Shown here: positions 1 through 4,811 of the stretch, one piece after another
Position numbering within the stretch: the stretch's first letter is position 1
Layout of the letters: every line of letters starts with the position of its first letter
Assembly (NCBI GenBank): GCA_030642645.1
Contig: DAOWNJ010000047.1
Location: forward strand, 1-7,515
DNA: 7,515 nt
Reading direction: 5' to 3'
Source: Dehalococcoidia bacterium
Lineage (GTDB): Bacteria; Chloroflexota; Dehalococcoidia; E44-bin15; DAOWNJ01
The notes under the pieces: generated by a model
The model's database searches: none
What the model was told of the DNA's origin: nothing
Seen by the model: only the letters and a program-made list of their open reading frames with translations
Program-made: the position numbers and the translations under genes

Positions 1-651
1 CAGGGCTACCAGCTCATCGCCGGCATCGATGAGGTTGGGCGTGGCCCTCTGGCAGGGCCGGTTGCTGCCGCTGCCGTTATCCTGCCTGAAAAGCTGGATG
101 CCCCCTGGATGAGCCTTGTTCGAGACAGCAAGAAGCTTACCCCAAAAAGGCGAGAGTTCCTCTCAGCCAGGATTTATGAGGAGGCGATTGCCACCGGAAT
201 CGGGGAGGTTCCACCGGAGGCTATCGATTCCTCAGACATCGTTAGGGCAACCAGGCTGGCAATGCGCCTCGCCTTGGAAGACCTCCCCTCCCCTCCTGAT
301 TTCCTCCTCATCGACTATGTCAGGCTTCCTGAGGTTGGCCTGCCCCAGAAAAACATTACCCGCGGCGATAACCTCTCCCTCTCCATCGCCGCCGCCTCCA
401 TCATCGCCAAGGTGAGAAGGGATAGCCTCATGGTAGAATACGATAGCCTCTACCCTGGCTATGGTTTTGCCCGAAATAAGGGCTATGCCACACGGGAGCA
501 TCTGGAAGGTCTCAGGCGACTGGGCCCCTCCCCAATCCACAGGAGGTCATTTGCCCCGGTTCGGGAGCTCGTCAGGGCAGATCTTTGGGCTTGGGTGGTC
601 GAGCAAAGAAGGAGAGCACCAGGCCTACCCCAAGGAGAGCGGTCACTATAA
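1..651 (+). CDS. rnhB: Ribonuclease HII, 5'-truncated by window edge
   Basis: RNase HII cuts the RNA strand of RNA-DNA hybrids and nicks 5' of single ribonucleotides in DNA, in the cytoplasm. The frame is open from base 1 and gives 216 residues; comparison with E. coli RNase HII suggests only about 5-20 N-terminal residues are missing. Visible residues (window numbering): GIDEVGRGPLAGP at 8-20 with catalytic D10 and E11 and the GRG ribonucleotide-sensing loop, DSKKLT at 42-47, D105 in LLID, D123 in RGD, SIAAASIIAKVRRD at 128-141, and YGFARNKGY at 154-162 with the conserved tyrosine. The D105-D123 spacing of 18 matches E. coli D108-D126. The family usually ends soon after the SFAPV motif (183-187). 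Here a further 26 residues (191-216) are read from DNA that is antisense to the 3' end of the convergent MFS gene, so this tail is probably not native. Usual neighbour yraN lies beyond the MFS gene. Confidence 0.96.
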   Translation, partial: QGYQLIAGIDEVGRGPLAGPVAAAAVILPEKLDAPWMSLVRDSKKLTPKRREFLSARIYEEAIATGIGEVPPEAIDSSDIVRATRLAMRLALEDLPSPPDFLLIDYVRLPEVGLPQKNITRGDNLSLSIAAASIIAKVRRDSLMVEYDSLYPGYGFARNKGYATREHLEGLRRLGPSPIHRRSFAPVRELVRADLWAWVVEQRRRAPGLPQGERSL

Positions 652-1834
652 TGAACCACAGGGTATAACTGCCAGTAGCCTCACGGACAATACCAGCAAG
701 GGGGGCGGCAGTTGCGCCGATGATGGTAGTAATAGGCATGGTCCACCCTATAATCTGGGCATAACTGGTGCGCCCATAATATGCCCCGATGAGAGTGGGG
801 AGGGCGGGGATAATCGCCCCATAGCCGATACCGAGGAGCGCAGCGAACAGGTAGATCATGGCAAGGGAGGTAGTTGTCATAAGAATGGCCATGGCAATAA
901 TCATCAAACCGAGGTAGATAGCAGCTAGATGCCTCACCTCGAATCTCATGGCCAGGAAACCAGTACCAAGCCTGCCGATTATACTCATCCCTGGAAGTAG
1001 GCCCAGGACAAAGGCCGCTATTGCCCCTGGGAAGAGTAGGTCATTCTCCAGGTAGTTCACCAGATGCCCTGTCATTGTGCTCAGTGCGAACATCTGGACG
1101 GCCATAACTGCTACCATCAACCATATAGCTGGCGTTCGCAGGGCATCACCTGTTTTCCAGTCTATCGGTGTCTGATAGACCCTCGAAGGTGCCACGCTTG
1201 ATTCTTCCACCGCTACCCCTACCATCCCATCGGGGACCTGGCCCATGTCCTCAGGTCTGTTTCTTATGAGGAGACCACCGATAATTACAGAGAGAACCAG
1301 GAGTATGCCACCCAAGAAGACCCAGGCGAGTCTCCACCCCACGCTTGAGATCAGCATGTTGGTCAGCGAAGGGCCTGCAAAACCACCTATCGCTCCTGCA
1401 GCAACGATCAGGGATATTGCCAGTGACCTCCTCTTCATAAACCAGTTATTGGCTATAGTTGTGGCTGGTATAAACATCCCGAATCCCTGTCCCAGTCCCA
1501 CAAGGACACCGAAAAAGAGGTAGAGCTGCCAGGTCTCATTGACGAAGTATATCCCGGCGAGTCCCAACGCTGTTACAAGGTTGCCGATGATTATGTTTTT
1601 CCTGGCTCCAAACCTCGCAATAGAAAAGCCAATCAAGGGGCCAACTACGCCCATAAGCACCATGAACAATGTAATTACCCCTGTTACTGCAACTAGACTT
1701 GAGTGAAGCTCCACACATAATACAGGGATGAATACGCCAATCGAATAAAAACAGCAGCAACAGCCACAGAAGTAGACCAGCATCGCCCCAACAAGCGCCC
1801 ACCACCCGTAGAACCCCTTTCTGGATGTAGCCAT
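572..1834 (-). CDS. MFS transporter, oxalate/formate antiporter or monocarboxylate type
   Basis: A 420-residue inner-membrane carrier with the usual MFS length and about twelve hydrophobic segments. N-terminal FYGWW (8-12) and SIGVF (31-35) resemble the OFA/MCT-like branch. The cytoplasmic loop 2-3 motif lies near GPLIGFSIARFGARKN (65-80), WFMKRRSLA is at 131-139, RPEDMG at 193-198 before the central loop, and a glycine-rich GIGYGAIIPALP at 335-346. Substrate cannot be read from sequence; small organic anions are the family theme. The ATG at 1834 is fixed from upstream because an in-frame TGA sits immediately before it; an AGGTG ribosome site lies 4 nt upstream. That site and the ATG lie in the loop of an 11-bp inverted repeat. 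TM1 contains an unusual cysteine cluster (C23, C25-C28). The gene runs against its neighbours, overlaps the end of rnhB by 80 bp and splits rnhB from yraN, which suggests later acquisition. Family confident, substrate unknown. Confidence 0.9.
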   Translation of the reverse strand: MATSRKGFYGWWALVGAMLVYFCGCCCCFYSIGVFIPVLCVELHSSLVAVTGVITLFMVLMGVVGPLIGFSIARFGARKNIIIGNLVTALGLAGIYFVNETWQLYLFFGVLVGLGQGFGMFIPATTIANNWFMKRRSLAISLIVAAGAIGGFAGPSLTNMLISSVGWRLAWVFLGGILLVLSVIIGGLLIRNRPEDMGQVPDGMVGVAVEESSVAPSRVYQTPIDWKTGDALRTPAIWLMVAVMAVQMFALSTMTGHLVNYLENDLLFPGAIAAFVLGLLPGMSIIGRLGTGFLAMRFEVRHLAAIYLGLMIIAMAILMTTTSLAMIYLFAALLGIGYGAIIPALPTLIGAYYGRTSYAQIIGWTMPITTIIGATAAPLAGIVREATGSYTLWFIIVTALLGVGLVLSFFARPPKPKDLP

Positions 1835-1854
1835 TCAACACCTCTACATCCAGA
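1820..1854 (-). promoter_or_regulatory. Inverted repeat with MFS ribosome site and start codon in its loop
   Basis: TCTGGATGTAG at 1820-1830 and CTACATCCAGA at 1844-1854 are perfect 11-bp inverted arms separated by 13 nt. On the MFS mRNA the loop would be AGGUGUUGAAUGG, containing the Shine-Dalgarno-like AGGUG and the AUG at 1834. The 5' arm also contains AUG-UAG (1849-1844), the end of a short in-frame run GTG GTG TTA GTC TGG ATG TAG (1864-1844) that begins at an AAAGGAG purine tract (1870-1864). It could be a translation-control hairpin with a leader peptide, or a DNA operator if transcription starts inside it. The repeat is seen directly; function is inference. Confidence 0.5.
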
Positions 1855-1889
1855 CTAACACCACTCCTTTCTAGAGTCAAACCAATCGC

Positions 1890-1918
1890 TTGCTATGAAA
1901 GTCTGCTGAGATTATAAT
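1890..1918 (+). promoter_or_regulatory. Sigma-70-type promoter for yraN
   Basis: TTGCTA (1890-1895), a 17-nt spacer and a perfect TATAAT (1913-1918) read rightwards. A start of transcription about 7 nt downstream would be near 1925, giving a leaderless or nearly leaderless yraN message. The -10 lies in the palindrome ATTATAAT, so the minus strand also has TATAAT (1916-1911), but with no good -35 at 17 nt. A second weak minus-strand option for the MFS gene is TTGACT (1880-1875) with TAGTCT (1857-1852). Confidence 0.6.
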
Positions 1919-1930
1919 AGCAAGGTGGGC

Positions 1931-2293
1931 ATGCTCGATCGCCGAAAGCTGGGCTCCCTGGGGGAGAATGTGGCCCTGAGGCATCTGGAGGGGCTTGGAT
2001 ACAAGATTCGGGAGAGAAATTATCGCTCAAGGGAGGGCGAGATCGACATCATTGCCGAGAAAGGGGACTACCTCGTCTTCGTGGAGGTGCGAACAAGAAG
2101 CAGTTCCTCCTTCGGCACGCCTGAGGAGTCGATAACCCCATCAAAGGGGGAGAGGCTCATCACCCTTGCCCAGGGCTACCTCCAGAGCCATAGCGACCCC
2201 CCCCCATACTGGCGCATCGACGTGGTGGCAGTGGAGATGGGAAGAGGGGGAAGGGTGAGGCGAGTGGAGATCATAGAGAATGCCATATGTTAA
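1931..2293 (+). CDS. yraN: YraN-family (UPF0102) predicted endonuclease-like protein
   Basis: A small cytoplasmic protein of the YraN/UPF0102 family, whose fold is related to PD-(D/E)XK nucleases; its cellular role is poorly known, though genomic association is with rnhB and DNA-processing genes. From the ATG at 1931 it has 120 residues, normal for the family. Visible motifs: LGSLGENVALRHLEGLGY at 7-24, ERNYR at 28-32, GEIDIIA at 36-42 (putative metal-binding D39), FVEVRTR at 50-56 (E52 with Arg at 54 where the nuclease core usually has Lys), then the helix around K72-L84. An in-frame GTG at 1925 would add two residues; AAGGTG at 1922-1927 can act as ribosome site only for the ATG, with short 3-nt spacing. 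The predicted promoter puts the transcript start close to 1925, so initiation may be leaderless. A run of nine C (2197-2205) encodes DPPP and is a slippage or sequencing-error risk. Confidence 0.9.
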   Translation: MLDRRKLGSLGENVALRHLEGLGYKIRERNYRSREGEIDIIAEKGDYLVFVEVRTRSSSSFGTPEESITPSKGERLITLAQGYLQSHSDPPPYWRIDVVAVEMGRGGRVRRVEIIENAIC

Positions 2294-2301
2294 ATCTCGC
2301 A

Positions 2302-2330
2302 TTTACCTGTTTAGTGAGATGTGTTAAAAT
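2302..2330 (+). promoter_or_regulatory. Extended -10 promoter for the fmdB-thiDE-translin operon
   Basis: TTTACC (2302-2307), a 17-nt spacer and TAAAAT (2325-2330) preceded by TG at 2322-2323 (TGTTAAAAT, extended -10). The predicted start near 2337 leaves a leader of about 22 nt with GAGG at 2350-2353, five nucleotides before the ATG at 2359. A 7-bp direct repeat TGAGATG (2315-2321 and 2344-2350) flanks the start region. The leader is far too short for a TPP riboswitch. Confidence 0.55.
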
Positions 2331-2358
2331 TAGCGCAAAACAATGAGATGAGGGTTTT

Positions 2359-2733
2359 ATGCCAATCTATGAATATCGATGCAACAACTGCGGACGCAAG
2401 GTCTCCCTCCTCATACGAGGGTCCTCCAGTGAACCTGTCTGCACTGCTTGCGGGAGCAAGGAGCTCTCCAGGCTCTTCTCTACATTCGCTATGAAAAGGC
2501 CAGATACCGCTGTTTACGATGACATCCTCTCCGACCCCTACTTGATGAGGGGGCTCAAGGAAAATAACCCCCGTGCCCTCGCCAAGTGGTCGAGGAAAAT
2601 GAGTGATGCTATGGGGGAGAAGCGGGACGGACTATCGGAGGAGTGGCTGGGGAGGATGGAGCACGGGCAAATGCCTAGCCAGCAGGAGATCAGCAAGGCC
2701 CAGGAGGAATACCTATCCAAGGAGCCTGAGTAG
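2359..2733 (+). CDS. FmdB-type zinc-ribbon protein, first of a tandem pair
   Basis: A 124-residue protein opening with MPIYEYRC, the hallmark of the FmdB/CxxC putative regulatory family. The ribbon has C8-x2-C11 and C28-x2-C31 with 16 residues between the pairs, enough to bind one zinc ion. Family function is unproven: the founder was suggested to regulate formamidase, and most members are unassigned. Residues after about 45 form an acidic and basic, probably helical extension with no membrane segment or signal peptide. It retains weak similarity to the extension of the next gene: both have FxxxRP near 43-49, an (A/G)(K/R)W stretch, SEE and a GxMP near the end. The ATG has a good GAGG site. 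It heads a four-gene operon and ends 2 nt before the next start. Cytoplasmic nucleic-acid or protein binding is plausible but not shown. Confidence 0.9.
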   Translation: MPIYEYRCNNCGRKVSLLIRGSSSEPVCTACGSKELSRLFSTFAMKRPDTAVYDDILSDPYLMRGLKENNPRALAKWSRKMSDAMGEKRDGLSEEWLGRMEHGQMPSQQEISKAQEEYLSKEPE

Positions 2734-2735
2734 CC

Positions 2736-3098
2736 ATGCCTATATATGAGTTTCGCTGTCAGGCATGTAATGCAAAATCGAGCATCTTTGTGAGGAGTAT
2801 CCAAAACCCCATATCTCCAACCTGTCCTTCTTGCGGCTCATATAACCTGGTCCGCATCATGTCGAGCTTCACCAGTCCCAGACCATACGATGCACGCCTC
2901 GAGGACCCCTGCCACCCCAGCCCGGACTATGATAGAGACCCTCGAAATATTGGAAGATGGGCTGAGAAAAGGCTCGGGGACCTTGGCGTAGATATGTATA
3001 GCGAGGAGTACCATAACGCATTCTCTGAGGTCAGGGACATGATTGAAGCCGCAAGGGAAGGGGAGATGCCAGAGACAATCAAGGACATCATAGATTGA
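2736..3098 (+). CDS. FmdB-type zinc-ribbon protein, second of a tandem pair
   Basis: A 120-residue paralogue of the preceding protein. It starts MPIYEFRC and has C8-x2-C11 and C30-x2-C33, the inter-pair linker being two residues longer than in the first copy. The ribbon is followed by IMSSF then a proline- and aspartate-rich stretch (about 47-70) with one extra cysteine, and a charged helical end including RWAEKR, YSEEY and EGEMP that aligns loosely with the first copy's extension. The two genes therefore look like an old tandem duplication of the whole protein, not just of the ribbon. The start is 2 nt after the previous stop; GGAG lies 11 nt upstream, so translational coupling probably helps. 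The stop overlaps the next gene's ATG (TGATG). No function can be assigned; its partners are thiD2-thiE and a translin-family gene. Confidence 0.9.
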   Translation: MPIYEFRCQACNAKSSIFVRSIQNPISPTCPSCGSYNLVRIMSSFTSPRPYDARLEDPCHPSPDYDRDPRNIGRWAEKRLGDLGVDMYSEEYHNAFSEVRDMIEAAREGEMPETIKDIID

Positions 3099-4150
3099 TG
3101 CGCACCATCGATGCCAACCTCAACCGAATCGGGGAGGGACTTCGCCTTCTTGAGGATGTGGCCCGCTTTAAGCTAAATGATAGGGAGCTCTCGGAGAGAC
3201 TGAAAAAGATGAGGCATGAGCTCGCCGCGGATGATATCACCCTAAAGGCCAAGCTCCTCTCTCAAAGAGACCCAGGGAGTGATGTTGGTGCCTCTATCGA
3301 ACTCCCGGACGAGCTCAAGAGGGCTGACCTTGCCTCCATCATCATAGCTAATTCCAGGAGGGTTGAGGAATCGCTCCGGGTTGTGGAGGAGCTCTCAAAG
3401 CTTCCTGAGGTTGAGCTTGATAGCTCAAGGTTCAAAGAGGCAAGATTTGCCCTTTATGAGATAGAGAAAACCCTGGTCGGGAGGCTCATCCGCCACGATA
3501 AATCGACGAGGATTCGGGGGCTATATGTCATAATAGACCCCCAGGCCATAAAGGGGCATGATGAAGGGGAGGTAGCCTCTCAGGCGATTCGGGGTGGGGC
3601 GGGGGTAATCCAGCTCCGTGATAAGAGCCACACCAGGGGAGAGATACTCCAAATAGCCAAAATGCTAAAAGGGGTCTGTGATGAGCGGGGAGCCCTTTTC
3701 ATCGTCAATGACTACCCCGATATCGCCCTGGCATCCGATGCCGATGGGGTTCACCTTGGCCAGAGCGATATGCCTGTCCCAGAGGCGAGGAGGATATTAC
3801 CTATAGATAAGATCATTGGCTACTCCACAGCAACCCTGGGTGAGGCCCTGGGGGCCGAGGCCGATGGTGCTGATTACATCGCTATCGGCTCCATATACCC
3901 CACTACCTCGAAGGAAGGAGCCAGGCCGGCGGGACTCGGGACACTCCTTCAGGTCAGGAACAGGGTATCCCTACCCATCGTCGCCATCGGCGGCATAGAT
4001 GAGGGCAATGTTCATGAGGTGGTGAGAGCAGGGGCAGACTCTGTTGCCGTCATCAGCGCCATCTCCAGGGGGGATGTGGAAGGGACAGTCAGAAGACTGG
4101 TAGAAAGGATAGATGAAGAGACCGAACGAACGGCTAGAAGTTATCGCTGA
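3098..4150 (+). CDS. thiE: ThiD2-ThiE fusion: HMP-phosphate kinase and thiamine phosphate synthase
   Basis: A 350-residue cytoplasmic bifunctional enzyme of thiamine synthesis. Residues 1 to about 137 match the ThiD2 type: IDANLNRIGEGLRLLEDVARF (4-24) and MRHEL (38-42). ThiD2 proteins phosphorylate HMP phosphate to the diphosphate but do not act on free HMP (known for the family). Residues about 141-335 are the ThiE TIM barrel, which joins HMP diphosphate to the thiazole phosphate and releases pyrophosphate: QLRDK at 172-176, ND at 204-205, DGVHLGQSD at 216-224, GYSTAT at 241-246, GSIYPTTSKEG at 264-274, IGGI at 297-300. In many ThiE proteins the STxT position reads STH; here Ala replaces His. 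The chosen ATG overlaps the preceding stop by one base (TGATG); TTG at 3095 is a less likely start one codon upstream. The 3' end overlaps the next gene by 38 nt. No TPP riboswitch sits before the gene or operon. Confidence 0.93.
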   Translation: MRTIDANLNRIGEGLRLLEDVARFKLNDRELSERLKKMRHELAADDITLKAKLLSQRDPGSDVGASIELPDELKRADLASIIIANSRRVEESLRVVEELSKLPEVELDSSRFKEARFALYEIEKTLVGRLIRHDKSTRIRGLYVIIDPQAIKGHDEGEVASQAIRGGAGVIQLRDKSHTRGEILQIAKMLKGVCDERGALFIVNDYPDIALASDADGVHLGQSDMPVPEARRILPIDKIIGYSTATLGEALGAEADGADYIAIGSIYPTTSKEGARPAGLGTLLQVRNRVSLPIVAIGGIDEGNVHEVVRAGADSVAVISAISRGDVEGTVRRLVERIDEETERTARSYR

Positions 4151-4763
4151 AAGGGTGCGCGCCAGCTTCTCGGCAAAGGACATTGCCCGAGAGAGGGCAT
4201 TGAGGCTAAGTCGGGAGGTTATTCGACACTCTTCCATTGCCATCAGAGCAATTCACCGTGGTGAATACGACAATGCCAGGATCACCATAAAGTCCACCAG
4301 GGACCTTCTGAGCGAGGTGAGTGAGGCCCTGTCAGAGTACCCCGACCTCCTTCACTCCGGGTTTATCCATGATGCTCAAAAGGAGTATGCCGAGGCATGC
4401 ACCACCCTGGCCCTTGTAGTCGGCGAAGAGCTTCCTGACCCCGATGAGCTGTCTGTTAGCTATGCCGCCTATCTCAATGGCCTTGGCGAGGCAGCGGGGG
4501 AGCTCCGCCGCCACCTCCTCGATATCATAAGAAGGGGGGAGTTCACACGCTCGGAAGAGATACTCACCTCTATGGATGACATCTACAGCGTGCTGGTAAC
4601 TATAGACTTCCCCGATGCCATAACCAGCGGCCTGAGAAGGACGACCGACATGGTGCGGGGGGTCATGGAGAGGACCCGCAGTGACCTGACCATATCACTG
4701 AAGCAGAGAGAGCTCGAGGAGATGCTCAAAGCCTTTCAGGATACCCTGGGCGGGGGGTTATAG
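4113..4763 (+). CDS. Translin-family protein (COG2178-like), possible RNA-binding protein or RNase
   Basis: A 216-residue, predicted all-helical cytoplasmic protein. The pattern fits the translin/TRAX family as found in archaea: RALRLSREVIRHSSIAIRAIH at 28-48, an EYAEA helix at 91-95, YLNGLGEAAGELRRHLLD at 120-137, M154 to Y158 (MDDIY), FPDAI at 166-170, LRRTTDMVRGVMERTRSDLT at 174-193. Eukaryotic translin-TRAX (C3PO) is an RNase that cleaves passenger strands and tRNA pieces; archaeal TRAX-like proteins also form RNase assemblies. E91 and E94 form the ExxE pair expected for metal binding, with D155 or D156 a candidate third acid; this is inference by spacing. Such proteins are often misannotated as haloacid dehalogenase, but no HAD motif is visible. 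The ATG at 4113 has AAAGGA 3 nt upstream and overlaps thiD2-thiE by 38 nt, implying coupled translation. It ends the operon at a terminator-like hairpin. Confidence 0.8.
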   Translation: MKRPNERLEVIAERVRASFSAKDIARERALRLSREVIRHSSIAIRAIHRGEYDNARITIKSTRDLLSEVSEALSEYPDLLHSGFIHDAQKEYAEACTTLALVVGEELPDPDELSVSYAAYLNGLGEAAGELRRHLLDIIRRGEFTRSEEILTSMDDIYSVLVTIDFPDAITSGLRRTTDMVRGVMERTRSDLTISLKQRELEEMLKAFQDTLGGGL

Positions 4764-4784
4764 ATAAATAGCCCCCTTCTTTCT
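4752..4784 (+). terminator. Rho-independent-type terminator overlapping the translin stop
   Basis: GGGGGTTAT (4753-4761) pairs with ATAGCCCCC (4768-4776), nine pairs with one G-U, around a 6-nt loop AGATAA, and is followed by TTCTTTCT (4777-4784). The TAG stop at 4761-4763 lies at the top of the stem. The T tract is interrupted by C, so termination may be partial. It separates the thiamine/translin operon from hppA. The 27 nt that follow before the hppA start hold only a weak -10-like TAAACT (4794-4799) with no matching -35. Confidence 0.6.
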
Positions 4785-4811
4785 CGCCAAATCTAAACTA
4801 CGGAGGCGTCT

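Noticed and set aside
461..928. Plus-strand open frame of 155 codons spanning the rnhB end and MFS 3' region
   Set aside because: It is in another frame over rnhB and antisense to MFS, with a low-complexity composition and no ribosome site seen.
1536..1880. Minus-strand open frame of 114 codons over the MFS 5' end
   Set aside because: It is a frame-shifted shadow of the MFS gene, leucine-rich only because of overlapping hydrophobic codons.
2291..2305. TAAAT-CTCGC-ATTTA inverted repeat after yraN as a terminator
   Set aside because: A five-pair A/T stem without a T tract is too weak, and it overlaps the proposed -35.
4113..4763. Haloacid dehalogenase annotation for the translin-like gene
   Set aside because: No HAD DxDx(T/V) motif is present; the helix pattern and LRR...D..R...E.TR segment fit translin.
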